A stretch of 64,000 nt of DNA from Desulfovibrio desulfuricans (lineage in GTDB: Bacteria > Desulfobacterota > Desulfovibrionia > Desulfovibrionales > Desulfovibrionaceae), in contig NZ_CP036295.1 of NCBI RefSeq assembly GCF_004801255.1, forward strand, positions 1,562,001 to 1,626,000. The letters are read 5' to 3'. Below, piece by piece: positions 39,733 through 48,219 of the stretch (the first letter of the stretch is position 1; each line of letters opens with the position of its first letter). The notes under the pieces were generated by a model. The model saw nothing but the letters and a program-made list of their open reading frames with translations, did not search any database and was not told the DNA's origin. A program made the position numbers and the translations under genes.

Positions 39733-41769
39733 TTATGCTATTTCGCTGCCGTCAGGCACATCGCGGTCTACTGCCAGCAGGCCAAGTGCGTTGTCCGTAC
39801 CCGCTGTAAGCACCATGCCGTGCGAGACCAGACCGCGAATTTTGCGCGGCGCAAGGTTGAGCACAGCGCATACCTTTTTGCCCACAATATCTTCAGGCGC
39901 GTAATGCTCCGCCAGGCCGGAAAGTATCTGGCGAGGCTCGCCTTCGCCAAAATCAATTTCCAGCCGCAGGATGCGGTCTGCATTGGGGTGCTTTTCCGCC
40001 GTCTTTACCGTGCCAACCCGCAGATCAAGGGCTTTGAACTGCTCAAATTCCACATTGGGTTTGACAATGGATGCCGCCTGTCCATCTGCGGCAACGACGC
40101 TAGCGGTTTCGCTGGGCGCTGATTTTTCCTGCGCCTTGCACTGAGCGCTGTCCTGGGCTTTGTCCTGATTTTTCTTTTGCGCCTTTTGTTCCTTGGTCTG
40201 GCCCTTGACCTCCTGCGCGCCTTCTTTTTTTACTTCAATGCGCGGAAACAGGTTGGAGCCTTCGGCCACCTGCGTGCCGGGTTCAAGACCTTCAAAGTGG
40301 GCTATTTCATCTTCAATATTCGGCACGGGCGGCATGGTTTCGTGCACCTGCTGGCCAAGCTGGGTCAGCATCTTGCCCGAGGCAACAGGCATCACGGGCC
40401 AGAGGCACAGCGCGGTTTTGCGCATGGCGGCAAGCATGACGTACATGACGGTTGCGAGGCGCTCCATGTTGCCCTGCTTGTACAGCGTCCAGGGTGCCTG
40501 GGTGTCGACGTACTTGTTCAGGGCGCGTACCAGCTCCCACAGTGATTCCAGCCCCTGGGCAAACTGTACGTTGCCAAAAAGCTGCACAAAATTGCGCATG
40601 GAGTTGGCGCACAGCTCGGCAATGGCCTTGTCGTCGTCCTGCAGCGGCTTGGGCATGGGCACGCGGCTGCCAAAATACTTTGCTGTCATGGAAAGCACGC
40701 GGCTAAACAGGTTGCCAAGGTCATTGGCAAGGTCGGCATTGATGCGACCCACAAGGGCCTCTTCGCTAAAGCTCGCGTCAGAGCCAAAGTGCATCTCGCG
40801 CAGCAAAAAATAGCGGAAGGCGTCCGGCCCAAAGCGCTGGGCCATGTCACTGGGCTCAACAACATTGCCCAATGATTTTGACATCTTGGTGTCGCGCACA
40901 AGCCAGTAGCCATGCACGTTCAGGTGCTCGTACAGGGGAAGCCCCGCTGATTTGAGCATGGTGGACCAAAAAACGGCGTGGGGTTTGAGGATGTCCTTGG
41001 CCACGAGGTGCTCGCCCGGCCAGAATTTTTTAAAGTCGCCTCCGTCAGGCCAGTTCAGCGCGCTTATATAGTTGAGCAGCGCGTCAAACCACACATAGCA
41101 CACGTAATCCTTGTCAAAGGGCAGTTCGATGCCCCAGGTCAGACGCGACTTGGGCCGCGAGATGCACAGATCCTCCAGCGCGCCCGATTCGAGCATGGCC
41201 AGCACTTCGCTGCGGTAGCGCTCGGGCCGGATAAACGACGGGTTGGCCTCGATATGCTCCTTGAGCCAGGGCAGGTACTTGGACATGCGAAAAAAGTAGT
41301 TTTTTTCGCTGATAAATTCCGGCTTGGTCAGGTGCTGGGGGCAAAGGCCGTTTTCCAGCTCTTTTTCGGTGTAAAAGCGCTCGCAGCCGTAGCAGTAATG
41401 CCCGCCAAACTCGCCAAAGTAGATGTCGCCAGCGTCATAGACCTTTTGCAAAAAGCTTTGCACGGCCTTGATGTGCTGCGGGTCGGTGGTGCGCACAAAG
41501 CGGTCGTTGTCCACATCAAGCTGGGGCCACAGGGCGCGGAACCGGGCGCTGATGGCGTCCACAAATTCCTTGGGGGTCTTGCCTTCTTTTTCCGCAGCCT
41601 GAACGATCTTGTCGCCGTGTTCGTCCGTGCCGGTGAGAAACATGGTTTCTTCACCTATCAGCTTGTGATAGCGGGCCATGGTGTCGGCAACCACTGTGGT
41701 GTAGGCATGCCCCAGATGGGGCTTGGCATTAACGTAGTAAATGGGCGTTGTGATAAAGAAGCTGTTCAC
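39733..41769 (-). CDS. metG: Methionyl-tRNA synthetase
   Basis: 678 residues from a GTG at 41769, with GGAG 6 bases upstream. The class I catalytic core begins FFITTPIYYVNAKPHLGHAYT, including the HIGH-like HLGH. A zinc-binding insertion with CYGC and CPQH, and TKMSKSLGN near residue 300, follow. An anticodon-binding helical domain comes next, then a Lys/Gln/Ala-rich linker (about 525-575) and a C-terminal EMAPII-like tRNA-binding domain (VEFEQFKALDLRVGTV...GLVSHGMVL). It charges initiator and elongator tRNA-Met; a tRNA-Met gene lies 1.3 kb away. It is 23 bases downstream of ricT, so the two are co-transcribed. Confidence 0.97.
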   Translation of the reverse strand: MNSFFITTPIYYVNAKPHLGHAYTTVVADTMARYHKLIGEETMFLTGTDEHGDKIVQAAEKEGKTPKEFVDAISARFRALWPQLDVDNDRFVRTTDPQHIKAVQSFLQKVYDAGDIYFGEFGGHYCYGCERFYTEKELENGLCPQHLTKPEFISEKNYFFRMSKYLPWLKEHIEANPSFIRPERYRSEVLAMLESGALEDLCISRPKSRLTWGIELPFDKDYVCYVWFDALLNYISALNWPDGGDFKKFWPGEHLVAKDILKPHAVFWSTMLKSAGLPLYEHLNVHGYWLVRDTKMSKSLGNVVEPSDMAQRFGPDAFRYFLLREMHFGSDASFSEEALVGRINADLANDLGNLFSRVLSMTAKYFGSRVPMPKPLQDDDKAIAELCANSMRNFVQLFGNVQFAQGLESLWELVRALNKYVDTQAPWTLYKQGNMERLATVMYVMLAAMRKTALCLWPVMPVASGKMLTQLGQQVHETMPPVPNIEDEIAHFEGLEPGTQVAEGSNLFPRIEVKKEGAQEVKGQTKEQKAQKKNQDKAQDSAQCKAQEKSAPSETASVVAADGQAASIVKPNVEFEQFKALDLRVGTVKTAEKHPNADRILRLEIDFGEGEPRQILSGLAEHYAPEDIVGKKVCAVLNLAPRKIRGLVSHGMVLTAGTDNALGLLAVDRDVPDGSEIA

Positions 41770-41792
41770 TCAAGGCTCCGTAAGCTTTTTGA

Positions 41793-42851
41793 CTATTCGT
41801 TGTCAGGGCGCTGCGACGGCTTGCGGCGGCGTTTACGACGGCTTTTGCCCGGCTCGGCCTGCGCCTCCCCCCTCTCGCCCGCATCGGCCGACGCGGGGGC
41901 CTCTGCCTGGGCCTCGTGCTCGTCCTGACGGAATTCATCCATAAAATCAAGAGAATCAAGGGTGTCCGGCGTAGCGGAAACCACCAGCAGGCTGTCGTTG
42001 ACCGGCCCTTTGGGCGGCTGTTTTTGCTGCACGCTCTGAGGCGCTTCAGGCCGGTGCGGCGAGAGCGCCTGCCATTCGTCGAGGCTCAGTTCGAGTTCCT
42101 CGTTGTTTTCGGTCAGCACAGAAAGGGAATTGCGAAACATGTTGGCCCGCAAAACCTTTATGGGGCCCTTGTCCGTCTGGTATTTTTTGCCCAGACGCGG
42201 GCACATGCGGTGAAAATGGTCGTAGTTGTCCTGCTCGTACGAGAGGCAGCAAAGCAGACGGCCGCAGATGCCCGATATCTTGGCGGGGTTCAAAAAGAGG
42301 TTCTGCTCTTTGGCCATGCGGATGGTAACGGGCGCAAACTTGCGCAGGTACCGCCTGCAGCAGCAGACCATGCCGCAGTTGCCCACAGCGCCCACCATCT
42401 GCGTTTCGTGGCGCACGCCGATCTGGCGCAGTTCGATGCGCGCGCGGTATTCGCGCACGAGGTCTTTGACCAGATCGCGAAAATCAATGCGCGAGGGGGC
42501 GGTAAAATAAAAGATGAGCTTGCTGCGGTCAAAAAAGACTTCCACGTCCACAAGCTTCATATCAAGGTCGCGGTCGCGGATGCACTGGCGGCAAAACTCC
42601 TGCGCATCGCGCGCCAGCTGTTCGTTGGCTTCACCCCGGTGGATGTCCTCGGAGCTTGCGTGGCGCAGAATGGCGGGCAGATCCTGCCCCATCTGTCCGG
42701 GCAGTTCTTCTGCCGGGCCAGAAACTATCTCGGCCAGGGTCTGGCCCGGTTCGGCCTCAATAAGAACATGATCTCCCCGTTTGAAACCGGGAAGGCCGGA
42801 ATAATAGCTTGTCTGTCCAAGCGTTCTGAAACGAAGGCCATATATGGGCAT
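41793..42851 (-). CDS. ricT: RicT/YaaT-like PSP1-domain protein
   Basis: 352 residues from ATG at 42851 (start of the conserved MPIYGLRFR segment); an in-frame ATG at 42911 would add 20 residues, and neither has a good ribosome site. The PSP1 domain carries a cysteine cluster in GNCGMVCCCRRYL and GICGRLLCCLSYEQ, which in the Bacillus RicAFT complex binds [4Fe-4S]. The C-terminal 90 residues are charged and low complexity, ending in a basic KSRRKRRRK tail. In Firmicutes the family affects mRNA processing by RNase Y; its role in Desulfovibrio is not established. It is co-directional with metG downstream, as often seen (holB-ricT-metG neighbourhoods). Confidence 0.82.
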   Translation of the reverse strand: MPIYGLRFRTLGQTSYYSGLPGFKRGDHVLIEAEPGQTLAEIVSGPAEELPGQMGQDLPAILRHASSEDIHRGEANEQLARDAQEFCRQCIRDRDLDMKLVDVEVFFDRSKLIFYFTAPSRIDFRDLVKDLVREYRARIELRQIGVRHETQMVGAVGNCGMVCCCRRYLRKFAPVTIRMAKEQNLFLNPAKISGICGRLLCCLSYEQDNYDHFHRMCPRLGKKYQTDKGPIKVLRANMFRNSLSVLTENNEELELSLDEWQALSPHRPEAPQSVQQKQPPKGPVNDSLLVVSATPDTLDSLDFMDEFRQDEHEAQAEAPASADAGERGEAQAEPGKSRRKRRRKPSQRPDNE

Positions 42852-43033
42852 AAGTTGTCGCTTCGCCAAAGGTCGTAGAAAATGAGTTCTGAAAAGGTTC
42901 TTTTCCGTCATTACAGCCGTGCTGTCAACTGGGCTGCGGGCCCGGCCACGGCTGAGCATCGGAGTTCGTTCGTCCGCAGCTTGCCAAGCAGGGTTGCCTG
43001 ATTTACATTTTCCAGCATACGGGAGTAATTGCC

Positions 43034-43594
43034 ATGATACAACGTCAAACGGCCATTAATCTGTTGGCCGAGCATAATACGCCGCCTTCGCTGATGCAGC
43101 ATGCCCTGGCCTCCGAGGCCATATTGAGCGCCCTTGCCAACCGCTTTGGCGAGAATGTGGAAGTGTGGGGCCTCACAGGCCTGCTGCACGACCTCGACTA
43201 CCCCGCTACGGCGGAAACCCCTTCCCGGCACGGCCTCGATACGGCCGAGATGCTGGCTGGCCAGCTGCCGGACGAGGCCCTTGCAGCCATACGCGCCCAT
43301 AATGCGGAAATGAACGGCGCAAATGGCCCGGCCACCCGCTTTGATTACGCCCTGCGCTGCGGCGAAACTGTCACCGGGCTTATCTCTGCCGCCGCGCTCA
43401 TGCGCCCCACCGGCATGGAAGGCATGGAAGTAAAAAGCATAAAGAAAAAGATGAAGGACAAGGCCTTTGCCGCCAGCGTATGCCGCGACAATATTCGCCA
43501 GTGCGCCGAGGCCGGGCTTGAACTTGACGACTTTTTGGCCCTGGCTATCGAGGCCATGCGCAGCCATTCCGCCGAACTCGGTTTAAACAAATAA
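43034..43594 (+). CDS. HD-domain phosphohydrolase-like protein
   Basis: 186 residues from ATG at 43034, with GGGAG upstream. The HD motif is GLLHDLDYP with a preceding histidine (MQHALASEA) and a later RHGLDTAEML...IRAHN. These supply the H...HD...H...D/N metal ligands of small HDIG proteins. The likely substrate is a nucleotide or small phosphoester; it is not identifiable from sequence. The tail is helical (DDFLALAIEAMRSHSAEL). It is 13 bases upstream of pfkA, so the two form an operon that continues into addAB, and it is divergent from ricT. Confidence 0.85.
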   Translation: MIQRQTAINLLAEHNTPPSLMQHALASEAILSALANRFGENVEVWGLTGLLHDLDYPATAETPSRHGLDTAEMLAGQLPDEALAAIRAHNAEMNGANGPATRFDYALRCGETVTGLISAAALMRPTGMEGMEVKSIKKKMKDKAFAASVCRDNIRQCAEAGLELDDFLALAIEAMRSHSAELGLNK

Positions 43595-43607
43595 CCAGAG
43601 GTTCGCC

Positions 43608-44912
43608 ATGCAAGATTGTTCGCTGCAAACGGAAATCCGCACGCTTGGCCCCTGCAAGCTTGATTCTGTACTGCCCTACCGTACCTGGGCGGACAACAAG
43701 ACCGTGCAGATTGTAGTTGATGAAGAACTGTCCGACGAAGTTGGCGCACCCGTCAGTGTATGCCTTGAGGCGGCGGGCCCGCGCAAAAAGCTTTATTTCG
43801 ACACCACGCGCGCCAAGTGCGCCATCGTGACCTGCGGCGGCCTGTGCCCCGGCATCAACGACGTCATACGCGCCATAGTGATGGAGGCCTTTCATGCCTA
43901 CAATGTGCCTTCCATTCTGGGCATCCCCTACGGGCTTGAGGGGTTTATTCCCAAATACGGGCATGTCCCCTTTGAACTGACGCCCTCAAGCGTGGCCGAT
44001 ATTCACCGTTTTGGCGGCACCATGCTTGGCTCGTCGCGCGGGCCTCAGTCTGCCGAAGAAATTGTCGACACCCTTGAGCGCAGCAACGTCAACGCGCTTT
44101 TTGTCATTGGCGGCGACGGCACCATGAAGGCGGCCCTGACCATCAGCGGCGAGGTGCAGGCGCGCGGGCTCAAGATTGCCATTATCGGCATACCCAAAAC
44201 CATTGATAACGACATCAACTTTATCCCCCAGTCTTTTGGTTTTGAAACAGCCGCATTCAAGGCTACGGAAGCCATAGAATGCGCCCATACAGAGGCCTGC
44301 GGCGTGCCCAACGGCATCGGTCTGGTCAAGCTGATGGGGCGCGAGTCGGGCTTTATTGCCGCGCGGGCCGCGCTGGCCCTTAAAGAAGTAAACTTTGTGC
44401 TTATCCCGGAGGCCCCCTTTGCCCTGGAGGGCGAGGGCGGCCTGCTGCCAGCGCTGGAGGACAGGCTGCGCTCGCGCGGTCATGCCGTCATTGTCGCCGC
44501 CGAGGGCGCAGGCCAGCACCTTATGGAAAGCCATGCGGACAAAGACGCGTCCGGCAACCCGGTGCTCGGCGACGTATCCGACCTGCTGCGCAAAAACATC
44601 AGCTCGTACCTTGGCAAGCGGGGTATTGATCACTCCATAAAGTACATTGACCCGAGTTACATCATCCGCTCCATCCCGGCCAACGCCAACGACAAGGTCT
44701 ACTGCGGATTTTTGGGCCAGTACGCCGTGCACGCCGCCATGGCCGGCCGCACCGACATGGTTGTGGGCAAAATTCAGGATCGCTACGTACACCTGCCGCT
44801 GGAGCTTGTGACCCGCAAGCGCCGCAAGCTCAACATCTATTCCGACCTGTGGCGGGCCGTGCTTGAGTCTACCGGTCAGGGGATGCTGCAGGGCATGCTG
44901 CCCCCGGAATAA
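43608..44912 (+). CDS. pfkA: 6-phosphofructokinase, long ATP-type
   Basis: 434 residues. The nucleotide loop is GGDGT (168-172), whose second glycine is associated with ATP rather than pyrophosphate use. The catalytic PKTIDND (196-202) has a lysine where classical PfkA has glycine, and GLVKLMGRESGFIA follows. Length and N-terminal extension (about 70 residues before CAIVTCGGLCPGIN) fit the group III enzymes of plants, trypanosomes and spirochaetes. It phosphorylates fructose-6-phosphate in glycolysis. The ribosome site is weak (CCAGAGG). It lies 7 bases before addA. Use of another phosphoryl donor cannot be excluded from sequence. Confidence 0.9.
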   Translation: MQDCSLQTEIRTLGPCKLDSVLPYRTWADNKTVQIVVDEELSDEVGAPVSVCLEAAGPRKKLYFDTTRAKCAIVTCGGLCPGINDVIRAIVMEAFHAYNVPSILGIPYGLEGFIPKYGHVPFELTPSSVADIHRFGGTMLGSSRGPQSAEEIVDTLERSNVNALFVIGGDGTMKAALTISGEVQARGLKIAIIGIPKTIDNDINFIPQSFGFETAAFKATEAIECAHTEACGVPNGIGLVKLMGRESGFIAARAALALKEVNFVLIPEAPFALEGEGGLLPALEDRLRSRGHAVIVAAEGAGQHLMESHADKDASGNPVLGDVSDLLRKNISSYLGKRGIDHSIKYIDPSYIIRSIPANANDKVYCGFLGQYAVHAAMAGRTDMVVGKIQDRYVHLPLELVTRKRRKLNIYSDLWRAVLESTGQGMLQGMLPPE

Positions 44913-44919
44913 CCGGCAC

Positions 44920-47900
44920 ATGAAGCACCTCAGACAGGTAAAGGCCTCTGCCGGGTCAGGCAAGACCTACGAACTGACGCGCTGTTTTTTGCAAAGGCTC
45001 GTGCAGAGCGGCCCGCCCCTCAGCGCGGCGGCATCCTCGGCCTGCGTGCTTTCGCCGGGGGGCGGCTGCGGCTGGGGCGATATACTGGCCATCACGTTTA
45101 CCAATGCGGCAGCGGCAGAAATGCGCGACCGCGTTATACGCCAGCTCAAAAGCACGGCTCTGGGACATCCCATGGGCGGGCTGCCGCTTTCGCCAGATCA
45201 GGCCGCCCGCTGGGTGGATGTGATCATGCGCGACATGGGCGCTCTGAACATCCGCACCATCGACAGCCTGCTGCACCTCATTGTGCGGGCCGCAGCCCTT
45301 GAGCTTGATCTGCACCCCGACTTTCAGCCGGTCTTTGCCACCGACGAAGTACTGACCCCCTACCTTGACGTGCTGCTTGAACGCGCATGGCAGGGCGACG
45401 AAACCATGCGTTCGCTGCTGCGCGCGGTGTACCGGGCCATGGCCTGGCGCGAGAACAGCACGGGCTTTCTTGCGGGCGAAAAGCTGCTCAACCAGCTGCG
45501 CGGCCTGCTGGACGACGTGCTGCTTGGACGCTTTGACGATGTTTCACCCCCCGACGCCCTGCGCAAAAGGCTTGATGAGGTGGAGGGCCGGGCCGTCAGC
45601 CATGCCAAGGCCTTCTACGCCCTTGCGGTCGCCAGCGGATTGAATTTTAACAAAAATGGCCTTGCCGCCGTGGAGGCCATTGCCGCCGGTTTGTGCAAGG
45701 AATCCAAACTCCTGAGCAAGGACAGCGCGTCCGACCTGTTTTTAAAAAAGCCCGTGGTCAGCGACGAGGTGCAAAAAGCCTACGAGGCTTTTTCGCACGC
45801 GGCCTGCTCGCTGGTTGAGACCGCACCGCTGCTGCGTCAGGCGCTGGGGCTTGGCCCGTTACTGCTGCTGGCCCAGACGCTGGTTCAGGCCTTTGTGCAC
45901 AACCAGCAGCAGGAGGGCAGCCTGCCGGGCCTGTTGATTCCGCATATGGCGCGGCAGGTGCTTGAGAGCGAGCACGGCGTGCCGGAAGCCCTGTGCCGCA
46001 TGGGGTCGCGGCTGACGCATTTTCTGGTGGATGAGTTTCAGGACACCAGCCGCGAGCAGTGGCAGGCCCTGCGCCCACTGGTGCAAGAAGCCCTCTCGCG
46101 CGGCGGCTCGCTCACCTGGGTGGGCGACGTCAAGCAGTCCATCTACGGCTGGCGTGGCGGCGAGCCGGAGCTTTTTGACGGCGTTTTTGACGACGGCGGG
46201 CTTACGGCCCTTGCGCCCGACGGCCAGCGCGACAATCTGCCCTACAACTGGCGCAGCCGCCGCGAAATTGTGCTCCACAACAACAGTATTTTTGGCCCGC
46301 TGGCCCGGCCCGACACCGCCGCCAGAGTCATGGCCGCCCTTTTGCCCGGCTCTACCCCGCCAGATATCTGCGCGCAGGCAGCGCAAGGCCTGGTGCGGGC
46401 CTTTGCGGGCACGGAACAGCAGTGCCCCGACAACGCCCACGAGGGCGGGCTTGTGCATGTGGAGACCATCCTTTCCGTTGACGCCGACGCCCTGGGCGAG
46501 GACGTGCTTGACCGCCTGTGCGCCCTGCTGCACGACGATATAGAGCCGTGCCATCCATGGGCCGATGTGCTCGTACTTGTGCGCAGCAACGACAAGGCCA
46601 CGCTTGTGGCCGACCGGCTCATACGCGAAAATATCCCCGTGATTACAGAAAACAGCCTGCGGCTGGCCGCTCACCCTCTGGTGTTGCAGACCGTGGCCCT
46701 GCTGTCTTTTCTTGATAACCCTGAAGACGACATCGCCTTTATGAGCCTTGTGTGCGGCAGCATCTTTTGCCAGCATCCGGAGGCGGCCGCGCTGGACGAG
46801 GAAGACATTGCGGGCTGGTGCGCAACGTCGGGGCGCGGCCCGCTGTTTCAGCGGTTCAAAAAGCGCTGGCCCGAAATATGGCAGCGGTTGCTTGCGCCCT
46901 TCCACGGCCAGTCCGGCCTGATGACGCCCTACGACATGACGCTTGAGTGGTATGCCAGGCTCGATGTTGAAAGCCGCTTCCCCGAGGCGGAGACTTTTTT
47001 GCGGCGCTTTATGGAAGTGCTGTACAGCGCGGAGGAAAAAGGCCTCGCCACCCTGCCCACGTTTCTTGAGCACTGGCGGGCCAAAAGCGGCGAAGAAAAA
47101 GTGCCCATGCCGGAAACCATGGACGCAGTGCGCGTTATGACCATCCACAAATCCAAGGGGCTTGAGGCCCCCGTGGTCGTTGTGCCCTGGACGGACCTGC
47201 GCGCCCGCATGGGGCAGTCCACCGTAATGGTTGAGCGCGAGGGCCTGCGCATGGCTGTGGGCAACAAAAAACACCTTGGCGCGCCCTATCATGAAGAAAT
47301 GGCCCGTCAGTGCCGCGAAAACGTCCACCTGCTCTATGTGGCCTTTACCCGTGCACGGGATGCGCTCTATGTGCTGCGCACAAGCACCATCGGCGGGCGT
47401 GGCTCCACCAGCGACGCCCTTGAGCTGCTGATGGCCGAGGCCGGGTACACGGCTCCCTACACTGTGGGCGATGCCCCGGCGCCGCATGACGCGTCCCCGG
47501 CGACTCCCGACCCCGCACTGCGGGCTTTTGCCGCAGCCGCTCAGCCCGTGTCGCAGGGGCAGACTGGCACGGCGCAAGAGGCAGTTACTGCGGCTGCTGC
47601 CATTGCCGACGAAGCTGCGGGCTTTTTTGACCCGGCCTGGCGGCCCATGCAGTGGCTGCCGCGCCTCAAGATTTTTCGTAATCCTCTGGCTGGGTTCAGC
47701 TTCAGGGCTGACGACCGGGGCAGCTTTTTGCACCTGTGTCTTGAGCACCTGCACATTACGGGCGACCCGCAGGCTGACGCCCTTGCGGCGCTTAATTTCG
47801 GTCTGGGGCATTTTTCGCTGCCTGTGCCGGATGACGCCGCCCTGCGCGACAATGCTGCTGCGGCCCTGCAATGGTTTGCCTCGCAGCCGCAGGCCGCGCG

Positions 47901-48219
47901 CTGGCTGCATACCGGCTGGCCCGAGCATTCGCTTATGGATGCCGAGGGGCAGCTGCTGCGGGTGGATTTGCTGGTGCACGAACCGTGGGGTCCGCTGGTG
48001 CTCGATTACAAAAGCGGCCAGCCCGAGGCCGGGCATGTGGAACAGCTGCAAAACTACCTTTCCTGCCTTGAGGCGGGAGGCTGCTGCACGCAGGGCAGCG
48101 CGCGCGGTCTGCTGGTATACCTTGATTTACGGCGGTTTCAGCTGGTGGACGCGCAGAAAGTCTCGGCCCTGGCCGAGCGCTGCAGCGACCTTTTGCCCGC
48201 CATGGAGACTCTGGCATGA
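44920..48219 (+). CDS. addA: AddA/RecB-like UvrD-family helicase-nuclease
   Basis: 1099 residues from ATG at 44920, 7 bases after pfkA. Superfamily 1 helicase: Walker A ASAGSGKTYELT at the N-terminus, Q-motif-like segment, LVDEFQDTSREQW (Walker B), VGDVKQSIYGWRGGEPELF, and late motifs MTIHKSKGLEAPVVVVP and LLYVAFTRARDALYVL. The C-terminal PD-(D/E)XK nuclease is seen in RVDLLV and VLDYKSG (about 1000-1040). With the next gene it would process double-strand ends for RecA loading. It overlaps addB by 4 bases (ATGA). RecB without RecC/RecD would look similar, but the AddB-like partner decides. Confidence 0.9.
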   Translation: MKHLRQVKASAGSGKTYELTRCFLQRLVQSGPPLSAAASSACVLSPGGGCGWGDILAITFTNAAAAEMRDRVIRQLKSTALGHPMGGLPLSPDQAARWVDVIMRDMGALNIRTIDSLLHLIVRAAALELDLHPDFQPVFATDEVLTPYLDVLLERAWQGDETMRSLLRAVYRAMAWRENSTGFLAGEKLLNQLRGLLDDVLLGRFDDVSPPDALRKRLDEVEGRAVSHAKAFYALAVASGLNFNKNGLAAVEAIAAGLCKESKLLSKDSASDLFLKKPVVSDEVQKAYEAFSHAACSLVETAPLLRQALGLGPLLLLAQTLVQAFVHNQQQEGSLPGLLIPHMARQVLESEHGVPEALCRMGSRLTHFLVDEFQDTSREQWQALRPLVQEALSRGGSLTWVGDVKQSIYGWRGGEPELFDGVFDDGGLTALAPDGQRDNLPYNWRSRREIVLHNNSIFGPLARPDTAARVMAALLPGSTPPDICAQAAQGLVRAFAGTEQQCPDNAHEGGLVHVETILSVDADALGEDVLDRLCALLHDDIEPCHPWADVLVLVRSNDKATLVADRLIRENIPVITENSLRLAAHPLVLQTVALLSFLDNPEDDIAFMSLVCGSIFCQHPEAAALDEEDIAGWCATSGRGPLFQRFKKRWPEIWQRLLAPFHGQSGLMTPYDMTLEWYARLDVESRFPEAETFLRRFMEVLYSAEEKGLATLPTFLEHWRAKSGEEKVPMPETMDAVRVMTIHKSKGLEAPVVVVPWTDLRARMGQSTVMVEREGLRMAVGNKKHLGAPYHEEMARQCRENVHLLYVAFTRARDALYVLRTSTIGGRGSTSDALELLMAEAGYTAPYTVGDAPAPHDASPATPDPALRAFAAAAQPVSQGQTGTAQEAVTAAAAIADEAAGFFDPAWRPMQWLPRLKIFRNPLAGFSFRADDRGSFLHLCLEHLHITGDPQADALAALNFGLGHFSLPVPDDAALRDNAAAALQWFASQPQAARWLHTGWPEHSLMDAEGQLLRVDLLVHEPWGPLVLDYKSGQPEAGHVEQLQNYLSCLEAGGCCTQGSARGLLVYLDLRRFQLVDAQKVSALAERCSDLLPAMETLA

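Noticed and set aside
45859..48051. A 730-codon minus-strand open frame inside addA
   Set aside because: It is antisense to clear helicase and nuclease motifs, has no ribosome site and no recognisable content.
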